Shown: piece after piece, positions 54,548 through 64,000 of the stretch
Layout of the letters: every line of letters begins with the position of its first letter
Numbering within the stretch: the first letter of the stretch is position 1
Source of the DNA: Talinum fruticosum
Lineage: Eukaryota > Streptophyta > Magnoliopsida > Caryophyllales > Talinaceae
NCBI GenBank assembly: GCA_021018815.1
Contig: JAITYX010000045.1
Coordinates: 4,092,001-4,156,000 of the forward strand
DNA length: 64,000 nt
Direction of reading: 5' to 3'
Made by a program: the position numbers and the translations under genes
The notes under the pieces: model-generated
Databases searched by the model: none
Told to the model about the DNA's origin: nothing
Seen by the model: the letters and a program-made list of their open reading frames with translations, nothing else

Positions 54548-56791
54548 TCATACACCTAAAGTTTATAATAATTATTCAAGTCGGAATTCATAAAACCGAC
54601 ATTCTTTTGACTTGGGCTTGGCTATTAGGGTAATGGGCTTGAAGAGAGTGAAAAGCCCAATAACCAAGCAAATGAAAAAAAAGGGGCTAGATTCAGATTG
54701 AGGAGAGAGATTTCAGATTCAAAATGTTGCCTATTTAAACCCCCAAACATCTCAAAAACCCCACATTCATCATTGTTTCCCTTCCCAACAAAACTCACCT
54801 CCCTGACTCAACCCTCTCCACTGTCCAGCCAGACTAACCACCACTACCACCAGCAGCTCCTCCGGTCGCCATCACCGGAGCCACCAGCCGCCGGCCACCG
54901 CGAAGCTAGCCACAGCTGCTGTTTTCTCTGCTGCACCTGCCGCTAGGCCAGCTGCCAGTCGTCGCCTGTCGCTGCCTTCTGCCGCCTCCAGTTGCCGCCG
55001 CCAACCACCGGAGCTCCGATCAGCCACCCCTTCCACCATAAAACCTTCATTTTTCTTGTGAGTTTTGGGTAAAAACCTCAACCTTCAACTAATTAATTCC
55101 TTTAATTTTTAGAAATAATTAGTTAGAGGTTGCATGCAAGGGACTATTGTGTTAAATTATACTTTTGGGGATCATTGATTGGAAATGTTAACTCGGGTTG
55201 CCCCAAATCTTGGTATGAGAAGTGATTATCTTACATGTGCTTTTAATGGGTTTTAGTGGGCTAATATGATACTTAAAATGATGGAAAATGTGTAAAGTAA
55301 ACCATTCATAGAGATATTACAAGACAAAAAAATTCGTAGAGCATAAGAAAGTAGAGTTGGAAGACTCTGCCACCCACCACGGGTGCCCCCACAGCTTGTG
55401 GGACAGGCCGTGGTGGCCAGCAGCGAGTTAATTGACCCAAAACACCCACCACAGGTGCTCCCACAGGCCGTGGGATAACCCGTGGTGGCCACCAGAAGTC
55501 CCCACTGACCGTGGGATGGCCTTTGATGACCTTTAGAACCGACCATTGACCCCCACTGGCCGTGGGGAGGTCCGTGATGACTTCTAAAGCAAAGGAAATT
55601 TAGTTTTCGTGATGACTCGAGTTTATTAGAAAATTTTGGAGGAAGAGATTAACTAAAGTGGGCATGCATGTTGTACTATGAAGATATAGAATAAAATTAT
55701 GAATTAAGGAGAATAGGTCAGTTGAATGATTGCAAGTTGAAGACAATGAGTGATTTTGGGAAGATTAAAGAAAATAAGTCATTTTGAGGGTTGAAGGAAA
55801 GAAGTGATTTTTGCCTTCAAATTTATCTAATCATGGGAAGTTACAAACAAAAAGGAAATAATGTAAATGATAACAATAGTAATAACAATAGTGACGACAA
55901 TAATAACGATAATAAATTTGATTACTAAGAGTATCGAACCTATTAATGAAACACCTTATTTTGTTAAGGCATCCACGTCATTCATCCGAGTCAGCAACTT
56001 CAAAGGGATCATAAGGAATATTTCCACGATTTAAGGTACGTTTATTGCTTGTACCTTACGAAAACCCATATGTTTATAAATAACAATATCAAATGGTTTG
56101 CTTAATGAAATGAACCATTTCAAATATTATTTGTCACCTAATTATGTGGCCCGCCTCATATCAATCATGTTATCATGATCATATCATATCATATATATTT
56201 GGCCATTATCAACCAGACTTTGCCGATCGGTCTGGGTATGCGCATATTTAGGGAAACCGATGATCGTAAGGAGCCACTCAGATAATAAATGAATAATTGT
56301 TTTACTATCTACTTCCCGTTTGATTTATAAATGAATTGAAATGCATGCGCTCAAATATATATCTTCACCTAATTATTTACAGTACATGGATAAGCGTATT
56401 GAGCTTTGGCTCATTATTTCGAAATGTTTTATCTGTTTTGTTTTAGGTAAAGCTACTCCAGAAGGGAGCAAAAAGTAGGATTGTCTACTGGCCGAAGTGT
56501 CTTAGGGGCTCACAGTGGTGGTGACATGTCGTGTCTTGAGTTATTTTGGTTGTGTTTTAAGTCATTACCCTAACGACATGTATTTTATTTTCTCCGCTTA
56601 TGTTGTTTTCATCGGACGCTTTACTTTCGAATTCAGACCTTATCAAGTATTGCACGTAATCTATCTTAATGTTGCCTTGTTCCTTGTTTGGAACGGCGGT
56701 AACGCCTCTAACCTATATTTCCGCTGCGCTTATTACTAGTTAATCAGTCCTTAGGATTAACCTGGTGATTATGGGGTTTGGGGGCATTATA
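54231..56791 (+). repeat. 5' LTR of the chromovirus, 2.56 kb
   Basis: Starts TGTAATGCCCCGACCCTAAA and ends TTTGGGGGCATTATA (ancestral ...TTACA inferred) before the PBS. It contains an (AT)n tract (54,325-54,342), a (TAA)n run (about 54,468-54,547), a possible core promoter TATTTAAA (54,732-54,739), a GC-rich Pro/Ala-coding-like stretch (54,870-55,030) and a palindromic repeat cluster (55,366-55,585). Frames reading as poly-Tyr or poly-Leu are microsatellite artefacts. Confidence 0.9.
55366..55585 (+). repeat. Four palindromic CCCAC-GGCC-GTGGG units in the chromovirus LTR
   Basis: Related cores are at 55,386 (CCCCCACAGCTTGTGGGA), 55,457 (GCTCCCACAGGCCGTGGGA), 55,499 (TCCCCACTGACCGTGGGA) and 55,549 (ACCCCCACTGGCCGTGGGG). 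The first two are each followed by a CCGTGGTGG copy. Spacing is 42-71 bases. Confidence 0.75.
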
Positions 56792-56795
56792 GTTG

Positions 56796-56807
56796 TGGTA
56801 TCAGAGC
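56796..56807 (+). promoter_or_regulatory. PBS of the chromovirus (tRNA-iMet type)
   Basis: TGGTATCAGAGC, four bases after the LTR end, is the standard 12-base match to the 3' end of plant initiator tRNA-Met. Confidence 0.92.
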
Positions 56808-57015
56808 CTAGGTTATTAGCAACACTGTGAGCCGTGTAGGTGTCATGTGAGTCAAGTTAGGGATAGGATGTGCAACTTTGGGTGATTTGCTTAGCATGCC
56901 TCTATATGCATTCATATGACAGTATTGATTGTGAAAATAATGATATCATGTTAAATACTCTAAACACCTTTCGTGGTATGATATTGTGGATTAACCTTTG
57001 ACCTTCTTGTTTTAG

Positions 57016-57744
57016 ATGTCAATTCCAGGTTTTCCTGTTGACCCATACTCCCTAGCAATGGTACCGGGAACGTTGATACTTGACCATATATCCCACCTTG
57101 AGACCTGCACAGCCGCACACATGCAAGATCCTTTCTCGACCTTCCATAGCTCACTTGTGCGAGCTCACTGTCTATTGTGGACCCTACCACTTACCGAGCC
57201 ATGGAGGCACTTTAAAGTACGATACCATGTTTTCATAACCACAGGAAACCCCGGGCGGATTGGGGTAGATTTCAGGGTCCGGGTGCTTGGGCCATCATCA
57301 CGCATGAGTTGCTTATGCGTGAATGGCTTGAGTACAGGGGATCACCTCTCAGCTTATTCCTCTCCTTTTTCCCGAGCTTTTCACGCCGACCCCATCCGCG
57401 CCACCACCCCAAGTCCTACTACATCACCCCTCACCGGAACCAGAACCCGAGCCTCACCTGGCCAACTCTCCTTTAGAGGACCCGGAGGAGGAGAGGGAAC
57501 CCCTACTATTGACCCCCAACCTTTCTGAGGACTCAGGGGAGTCCACATTCTTATCGATATCCCTTAATCACCCGAGATTGTGGTTATTGACACTGATGAG
57601 GAGGAGGCTGTTATGGAGGACCCGGTGGAGGACCCCGAGTAAGATCCCGAGGAGGATGAAGTGGAAATTGTGTACGTCAGCTCCGAGTCTGAGGAGGATG
57701 ACGACCCTAGCGACTTTGACTACGATCCCTCTAGGGATCGTTAG
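57016..57744 (+). pseudogene. Extra ORF between PBS and gag, with an acidic tail; function unknown
   Basis: A frame of 170 codons starts at 57,016 (MSIPGFPVDPYSLAMVPGTL) in the leader, well before gag. I do not recognise the protein. Its first 110 residues are of mixed composition with several Trp, Cys and His (SLVRAHCLLWTLPLTEPWRH; FRVRVLGPSSRMSCLC). The middle is Ser/Thr/Pro-rich. In another frame from about 57,425, Glu-rich coding continues (PLEDPEEEREPLLLTPNLSE). In the original frame further acidic stretches (VVIDTDEEEAVMEDPVEDPE; then SSESEEDDDPSDFDYDPS) lead to a TAG at 57,742-57,744, after three in-frame stops. The run of acidic coding through changing frames suggests a once-intact protein of about 240 residues that has decayed. 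Leader ORFs exist in other plant Gypsy lineages; homology to them is not shown. Confidence 0.5.
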
Positions 57745-58196
57745 GCTTGCATAGCCTCTATTCTTTTGCCATGGGCCATGATGGCCCGGATGATTTTGTT
57801 TAGTTGGCTAGACTTTTGTCATATGTGATGTACGTATTTGTGTAGGAGATAGCATGCATGTATTTATGTATATACTAGCCAAACTAACTACTACTGATGG
57901 TCGGCTATGATATTTTTTGGACTTAGGCGGCTTGACCTGGCTCACTGACCTAGGGTAACCTCGGGATGAGGTATGTACTGTAGGAATTAATGATTTGGGA
58001 CATATTGTGGTTTGGGCATGACCTTCGACGTCACTTATTCACCTTTTCTGTTAAGGATTATTTCCTGTTATTTATTTTGTTCCTTTTTAATTATTGTAAG
58101 ACCTATGTGAGTTTTTTTTTTTTTTTGGTACAACGTGATGTAAGCCTTACTTAGGCGAATAAACTAAGAAGAAAACCAATATATTTATTTTGTAAA
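57745..58196 (+). other. Chromovirus leader between the extra ORF and gag
   Basis: About 450 bases without coding content, with a T run at about 58,111-58,126 and no recognisable signals. Confidence 0.6.
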
Positions 58197-59340
58197 ATGT
58201 CGCAAGATGCAAGTAACAACCAACCTGGGAGTGAAAACCAGGAGGGATAAGGAGATAATCATGTGTTAGGGGGACCTCTAATGCCACCACTTACCAACAC
58301 CCAACAACAAACCAACCAACCCCAAACTCACATTTCCATTCACTCTAATCCTAATGAGGGTGAAAACCCGCATATTGGAAAAGGCTTGTTTAGGAGTTAC
58401 TAAAGAAGATACCTACCCCTACCACACCCGCTAGAACCTTCCATAACAATGAAAAGTTGGCCGATAGAGTAGCTAAGCGAAACCCCAGGGTGTATAGTGG
58501 GAGGATTGACCCAGTAGAACTGGAAGAGTGGATTAGGAACATGGAAAAGATCTTCGCGGTAATTAAGGTACCCGAGGATAAGAAAGTGACAATAGGGACA
58601 TTTTATTTGACTGGAGAAGCCGATATATGGTGGAGTACGATGGGCCTGAGTTTACCTGGACTAAATTCTTGGAGGAACTTAGGGGTAAGTTCTACCCTAC
58701 TTCGGTGCAACGCATGAAGGAAAAGGAATTCCTAGAGTTGAGGATGATGAAAAACATGACCGTTATACAATATACGACTAAATTCAATGAATTAGCTCGT
58801 TTTGCTCAAGATTTCATCGCCACTGACAGGATGAAGATGCTAAGATATGAAGAAGGCCTTGCCGTCTATATTCGACACCAGTTGGCTGGTCAGCCAATCA
58901 AAACCACCCACGAACTATATGAACGGGCTACTGAAGTGGAGAGGATTAAGAAGGAGTTGAGAGCTCATAACTCGGGAAATCCAAAACGGAAGTGGAATGA
59001 TCGAGGAAATCAGAGTGAAAACACCACCCCCAAGAAAACTACTCCTACCCAGACTAAAAATCCCATACCGATCACTCATGAACCATGTGCAAAATGTGGG
59101 AGGACCAATCATACTACAGCTGAGTGCAAGGTCAGAACTAACCAGTGTACCTGGTGTGGAAGTGCTGAACATCGAGTATACAACTGTCCCAAAAGGTTGA
59201 AAGCGGCGGAAAAAGGGACAGTGAAGCCGGTACCCAAGACAATTCCAAGTTCCTCAACTGCCAATCCCGCCAGAGTAGGCAGAGCCTATGTGATGAACAA
59301 AAAGGACGCAGCTACCACTGGTACAGTAGTCACTGGAACC
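58197..59340 (+). pseudogene. Chromovirus gag
   Basis: The start is set at 58,197 (MSQDASNNQPGSENQEG, then a TAA). The capsid domain is in two frames: 58,457-58,717 (NPRVYSGRIDPVELEEWIRN, KVTIGTFYLTGEADIWW) and 58,627 on (FTWTKFLEELRGKFYPTSVQ, EFLELRMMKNMTVIQYTTKF). RYEEGLAVYIRHQLAGQ follows. Two zinc knuckles are complete: CAKCGRTNHTTAEC and CTWCGSAEHRVYNC (about 59,090-59,195). Gag would assemble the particle. The early stop and one frameshift near 58,640 disable this copy, but from 58,627 the frame runs unbroken into protease. Confidence 0.9.
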
Positions 59341-60027
59341 CTCTTTTTAAATTCCACTCCATTTTATGTATTATTTGATTCTGGAGCATCCCACTCTTTC
59401 ATTTCAACCCAAGTTGCGCCTCGACTGAAGTTAGAAAGTAATAGGGTCGTAAGCAAATACCAAGTCAGCCTGCCTAACGGTCAGGTGGTAGAATGCCCTT
59501 ATTCATACCAAAATGTTCCATTGACCATCTCTGGAGAGAATTTCCCAACCAACCTAATCCAATTCGACTTAGCCAAGTTCGAAGTGGTGTTACGAATGGA
59601 TTGGTTGTCAAGGTTTGGAGCGAAAATAGATTGCGAAGAAAAATAGTGGTGTTGAAGAGTAGTCAGGGAGGAAAAGTGTGTTTTCATGGGAATAATAGTA
59701 AAATGGAGTGTTCCATTATATCTTTGATGAGGGCAAGGAAACTTGTACAAAAAGGGTGTCGGGCTTATTTCTGTTATATCACTGGGGAAAGTAAAGAAGA
59801 GTTAAAACTTCGAGATATCCCTATAGTAAGGAGTTCCCTGATGTTTTTCCTGAAGAACTTCCAGGAGTACCACCTCAAAGAGAAATAGATTTCGAGGTAG
59901 ATTTAATCCCAGGGTCGCGACCTATCTCCAAAGCACCTTATAGGATGGCCCCAGCTGAGCTGAAGGAATTGAGAACTTAATTGGAAGAACTCGTGGAAAA
60001 AGGTTTCATTAGGCTAAGTACCTCACC
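59300..60027 (+). pseudogene. Chromovirus protease and protease-RT linker
   Basis: In the same frame as gag, VVTGTLFLNSTPFYVLFDSG then ASHSFIS gives an intact aspartic-protease triad (the Asp codon is at 59,377). LVVRMDWL-type text follows (FEVVLRMDWLSRFGAKIDC), and a TAG ends the frame at 59,646. The linker continues in the next frame: [35 protein letters not shown] and, after another change, the [18 protein letters not shown] block near 59,840-59,880 in altered form. Protease cleaves the polyprotein. Confidence 0.87.
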
Positions 60028-60753
60028 TTGGGGAGCACCAGTTTTATTCGTGAAGAAAAAGATGGTATGCTAAGGTTGTGCATCGACTATAGGGAGTTGA
60101 ATAAGATCACAATCAAGAATAAGTATCCCCTACCCCGAGTCGATGACCTATTTGATCAACTGCAAGGTGCTGGGATATTTTCAAAGATAGATTTAAGGTC
60201 CAGCTATCATCAACTTCGAATTAAGCCTGTGGACATAGCTAAGACCGCATTCAGGACTAGGTACGGTCACTATGAGTTCATGGTTATGCCATTTGGGTTG
60301 ACGAACGCACCTGCAAAGTTTATGGATTTGATGAATAGGATTTTCAGACCCTATTTGGATAAATTTGTGGTGGTATTGATAGATGACATCCTAATATACT
60401 CCAAGGATAAGGAAGAACATGTGTGTCATTTGAGAATGATCTTACAAACCTTGCGAGAAAATCAGTTGTATGCCAAATTGCAAAAGTGCGAATTTTGGTT
60501 GAGTGAGGTGGCATTTCTAGGTCACGTGGTGTCTATAGAGGGGATAAAGGTTGATCCACAAAAAGTGCAAGCGGTCACAGAATGGCCAAGGCCAACCAGT
60601 GTCACCGAAGTAAGGAGTTTCCTAGGGTTGGCTGGATATTATCGAAGGTTTGTACAGGATTTTTCGAAAATAGCTCTTCCCATGACAAATCTTCTAAAGA
60701 AAACCACCAAGTTTGAATGGACTGATAAGTGTGAAGGAGCATTTCAGGAGTAG
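60028..60753 (+). pseudogene. Chromovirus reverse transcriptase
   Basis: An unbroken frame of 241 codons covers the palm and fingers: [80 protein letters not shown]. The catalytic box is [14 protein letters not shown] at about 60,370-60,410. [20 protein letters not shown] and [20 protein letters not shown] follow. The two catalytic Asp residues are intact. Only the ends are damaged: the sequence just before 60,028 lies in another frame ([18 protein letters not shown]) and a TAG follows at 60,751-60,753. Confidence 0.92.
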
Positions 60754-61140
60754 AAAAAGAGATTAACCACAACTCCAGTACTGACCTTACCTGAGGAAGG
60801 CTAGGAGTACACAATTTATAGTGACGCATCAAAAAATTGGCTAGGATGCGTGTTGATGCAGGATGGTAAGGTTGTAGCATATGCTTCACGTCAGCTAAAA
60901 TCGTATGAAAGGAACTATCCCACTCATGATTTGGAGTTGGCTGCAGTAGTATTCGCCTTAAAAATTTGGAGACATTACCTATATGGGGTATCTTGCAAAA
61001 TATACACTGACCATCAAACCTTAAAGTATGTCTTCACCCAAAAAGAGCTCAACTTGAGGCAAAGATGATGGTTAGAACTATTGAAGGATTATGACTTGGA
61101 GATTCAGTACCAACCCGAAAAGCGAATGTTCTCGCAGATG
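60754..61140 (+). pseudogene. Chromovirus RNase H
   Basis: The RT frame continues past the stop: LTTTPVLTLPEEG, another TAG, then [20 protein letters not shown]. From 60,850 the frame is open: [39 protein letters not shown] and [23 protein letters not shown] at 61,066-61,068 follows NLRQR, where the family has Arg (CGA to TGA would account for it). The catalytic Asp, Glu and Asp positions are visible. The domain ends with VLADALSRK-type sequence near 61,130, frameshifted. Confidence 0.88.
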
Positions 61141-62709
61141 CCTTAAGTAGAAAAACTCAGCATAGCTTAAACACCATAGTCATAACCCAACAGACCCTTA
61201 TTCGTGAATTGCAAGCTGAGGGGATTGAGTTTATCAAAGCTCAAGTGGGTGGGGGTTTGTTAGCTGCGTTGGAAGTTAGATCATCAATCTTGGAGGAAAT
61301 TAAGATAGGGCAGGTGAAGGATGAAGAGCTGATAAGGATCAAGCAGAGCCTAGACAAGGGTAAATTCCTAGGTTTTGTGGTACACGAGGATGGTAGCTTA
61401 CGATTTCTGAATCGTTGGTGTGTACCCAACCAAGGAGACCTCAAAAGAGAATTCTAGATGAGGCACACACTACCTCATACTCTGTGCATCCTGGGGGAAC
61501 AAAGATGTATGTGGACTTAAGGCAGAATTTTTGGTGGCCTAATATGAACAGGGAGGTGGCAGAATATGTGGACTGGTGTCTTACCTGTCAGAGGGTGAAA
61601 GCTGAACATCAATGCCCTATAGGGGCACTACAACCTCTTCAGATACCAACATGGAAATGGGATTCGATATCGATGGATTTCATCATGGGACTTCCCATAT
61701 CCGCTTCTAAGAAGAATGCAATTTGGACCATTGTGGATCGCCTCACCAAGTCTGCACATTTCATACCCATCCACGATGGGTGGAGTGTGGACAGGTTAGG
61801 CCAGTTATACGTGAAGGAAGTTGTAAGGCTACATGGCATTCCGAAGGATATAGTGTAGATAGGGACACTCGGTTTCAATCGCAATTTTGGGGAGCCTTGC
61901 AACGAGCTTTTGGGACTAAGCTAAATTTTAGTAGCTCGTACCATCCTGAGACGGATGGCCAAACCGAAAGGGTTAACTAAATACTAGAGGACATGTTGAG
62001 GGCATGTGTTCTTGATTTCCAAGGGAAATGGGAGGATTACCTCGCTCTGGTGGAATTCTCATATAATAATAGCTACCAAGCCACCATCAAGATGGCTTCA
62101 TTTGAGGCACTTTATGGGAGGAGGTGCAGAACCCCTTTGTGTTGGAATGACCTTGACGAAACACTCATCGTGGGGCCAGAAATGATACAAGATACCACCG
62201 AAAGAATTAGGATGATACAACAGCGTATCGGGGAAGCTCAAAGCAGACAAAAGAGTTATGCCAACCAACGAAGGAAACCCTTGGAGTTTCAAGAAGGAGA
62301 CATGGTGTTCCTAAGAGTTTCCCCAACAAAGGGTGTAAAGAGGTTCGGCATTAAAGGGAAATTGAGCCCTAAATACATCGGACCTTACGAGATCATAAAG
62401 AAACTGAACTCTGTGGCTTACAAACTAGCATTGCCTTCTGATCTTGAACACGTGCATAACGTGTTTCATATATCTCAACTTCGGAAATATATATCTGATC
62501 TAAGCCACATCATAGAGCCTGAACCTATTATGGTTGCCCAAAATTTACCCTACGAAGAACAACCCATACAAATAATGGATCGGAGAATCAAACAACTTCG
62601 CAATAAGGCCATTCCATTAGTCAAGGTATTGTGGGCGAACCATACCATCACAGAAGCCACCTGGGAAACTGAAGAGGACATGAAAAAGAAACATCCTCAT
62701 TTATTTTAA
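61141..62709 (+). pseudogene. Chromovirus integrase with chromodomain-like C-terminus
   Basis: The zinc region is in frame at 61,415-61,620 (EAHTTSYSVHPGGTKMYVDL; DWCLTCQRVKAEHQ). The core follows with SISMDFIMGLPIS and [14 protein letters not shown]. After a one-base loss near 61,858, [19 protein letters not shown] and [12 protein letters not shown] supply the second Asp and the Glu. One TAA (61,979 area) interrupts, and the frame at 61,993-62,709 is open to the end: LVEFSYNNSYQATIKMASFE, EGDMVFLRVSPTKGVKRFG, GPYEIIKKLNSVAYKLALPS. The final residues (PLVKVLWANHTITEATWETE, then EDMKKKHPHLF) are the chromodomain-like tail of Tekay/Del chromoviruses, thought to steer integration into heterochromatin. 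Confidence 0.9.
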
Positions 62710-62772
62710 GGTAACGTCGTCTTGTCCTATTTGCAAGTTTCAGGGACGAAACTTATTTTAAGGAGGGGAGAC
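62710..62772 (+). promoter_or_regulatory. Short 3' untranslated part and PPT of the chromovirus
   Basis: After the integrase stop, GGGACGAAACTTATTTTAAG leads to the polypurine tract AAGGAGGGGAG (62,760-62,770), two bases before the 3' LTR. This spacing and sequence are standard for Tekay/Del elements. Confidence 0.85.
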
Positions 62773-62863
62773 TGTAATGCCCCGACCCTAAACCAATACA
62801 TTAACAAAGATTAATAAGTATTAATGAGCGCGTTCACTTCAATTCACACTTTCGTTTCTCATG

Positions 62864-62933
<70 letters not shown>

Positions 62934-63053
62934 GTACTTGTACAAGTAACCATTTTATGTGTTGCAGGACTCGGATGATGATAACGACGCTTGGCAAAAA
63001 AATAAGTAAATAAATAAATAAGCAAATAAAGTATGCTTTGTGATGATTCAAGA

Positions 63054-63122
<69 letters not shown>

Positions 63123-64000
63123 TCATACACCTAAAGTTTATAATAATTATTCAAGTCGGGAATTCATAAAACCGACATTCTTTTGACTTGGGCTGGGCTA
63201 TTAGGGTAATGGGCTTGAAGAGAGTGAAAGGCCCAATAACCAAGCAAATGAAAAATAAAAATAAAAAAGGGACTGGATTCAGATTGAGGAGAGAGATTTC
63301 AGATTCAAAATGTTGCCTATTTAAACCCCCAAATAACTCAAAAACCCCACCTTCATCATTGTTTCCCTTCCCAACAAAACTCACCTCCCTCACTCAACCC
63401 CTCCACTGTCCAGCCAAACTGACCACTACCACCACCAGCAGGTCCTCCGGTCGCCATCACCGGAGCCACCAGCCGCCGGCCACCGCGAAGCCAGCCACAA
63501 CTGCTGTTTTCTCTGCTGCACCTGCTGCTCTGCTGCACCTGCCACCAGGCCAGCTGCCAGTCGTCGCTGGTCGCCGCCTTCTGCGGCCTCCAATTGCCGC
63601 CGCCAACCACCACAGCCACCGGAGCTCCGATCAGCCACCCCTTTCACCATAAAACCTTCATTTTTCTTGTGAGTTTTGGGTAAAAACCTCAACCTTTCAA
63701 CTAATTAATTCCTTTAATTTTTAGAAATAATTAGTTAGAGGTTGCATGCAAGGGATTATTGTGTTAAAATCATATTACGTAGTTAGTATTATGCTTTTGG
63801 GGATCGTTGATTTGAAATGTTAACTCGGGTTGCCCCAAATCTTGGTATGAGAAGTGATTATCTTGCATGTGCTTTTAATGGGTTTTAGTGGGCTAATATG
63901 ATACTTAAAATGATGGAAGATGTGTAAAGTAAACCATTCATAGAGATATTACAAGACAAAAAAATTCATAAAGCATAAGAAAGTAGAGTTGGAAGACTCT
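62773..64000 (+). repeat. 3' LTR of the chromovirus, first 1.23 kb
   Basis: Matches 54,231 to about 55,365 with few substitutions. The (AT)n tract is much longer here (about 62,865-62,930) than in the 5' LTR. The (TAA)n run is at about 63,055-63,121 and the possible core promoter TATTTAAA at 63,319. The window ends inside it. Confidence 0.92.

Larger units (their letters stand above)
54231..64000 (+). mobile_element. Chromovirus (Tekay/Del-like Gypsy), 3' LTR running off the window
   Basis: LTRs start TGTAATGCCCCGACCC at 54,231 and 62,773. The interior (56,792-62,772) has a tRNA-iMet PBS, an extra ORF, gag with two zinc knuckles, protease, RT, RNase H, integrase and a chromodomain-like tail, then a PPT. 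The left duplication candidate is CTTAC (54,226-54,230); the right one is beyond the window. LTRs look nearly identical apart from scattered changes and microsatellite length, so this is among the younger insertions here, though pol already has stops. Confidence 0.92.

Noticed and set aside
54297..54555. Poly-Tyr and poly-Leu frames
   Set aside because: Translation of a (TAA)n microsatellite in the chromovirus LTR. The same applies to 62,839-63,130 and to 29,185-29,439 in the MITE.
1..64000. tRNA, rRNA, CRISPR array, operon-like or telomeric arrays
   Set aside because: No cloverleaf-like tRNA, rRNA block, spaced short repeats or TTTAGGG arrays were found; isolated TTAGGGTTT words are too few.

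Overview
The window is plant nuclear DNA made almost entirely of transposable elements nested inside one another. The mix of families points to a flowering plant: an L1-type LINE with a plant DUF4283-type ORF1, SIRE-like Copia elements with an env-like third ORF, an Athila-like Gypsy, a chromovirus with a C-terminal chromodomain-like tail, Del/Tekay-like solo LTRs, a Harbinger-type MITE, and a FAR1-type Mutator-like element (MULE) carrying a Ulp1-like protease gene. The species cannot be told from the sequence. I found no intact host gene, tRNA, rRNA or CRISPR array. Nearly every coding region is broken, so most genes are listed as pseudogenes.

Layout. 1-3,031 (minus): LINE, cut by the window edge. 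3,032-4,150: AT-rich spacer. 4,150-25,330 (plus): a SIRE-like Copia (Copia-1) without its 5' LTR and gag. Its env-like ORF is split by a complete Athila-like Gypsy (9,586-20,069, TSD AGAGC/AGAAC). A 2.9-kb solo LTR (20,820-23,727, TSD CTATG) sits between its env-like ORF and its 3' LTR. 25,400-45,411 (minus): two related Gypsy copies in tandem (LTR B, partial interior, LTR A, gag-only interior). LTR A holds a Harbinger-like MITE (29,022-30,083, TSD TTA) and another solo LTR (30,170-32,416). LTR B is split by a 10.35-kb MULE (34,873-45,224). 45,439-50,095: a solo LTR (TSD CTAAC) with a 1.7-kb inverted-plus-direct duplication inside it. 50,096-54,230 (minus): a second SIRE-like Copia (Copia-2). 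54,231 to beyond the window end (plus): a chromovirus inserted into Copia-2 gag. It has a full 5' LTR, PBS, an extra acidic ORF before gag, gag-pol with a chromodomain-like tail, a PPT and a partial 3' LTR.

How the parts relate. The Copia and Gypsy genes are standard retroelement genes (capsid-like gag, protease, RT/RNase H, integrase) in decay. The MULE pairs a FAR1-like transposase gene (minus) with a Ulp1-like gene (plus), transcribed toward each other. Its ends show hairpins and no terminal inverted repeats. The strongest candidates for something undescribed are: the inverted duplication at 47.4-50.2 kb, which copies host-flank sequence into the LTR; the hairpin-ended Ulp1 MULE with a substituted catalytic cysteine and shared repeat motifs; the palindrome clusters built on GCACGGCCGTGCG in the Athila-like element; and the acidic ORF ahead of the chromovirus gag.
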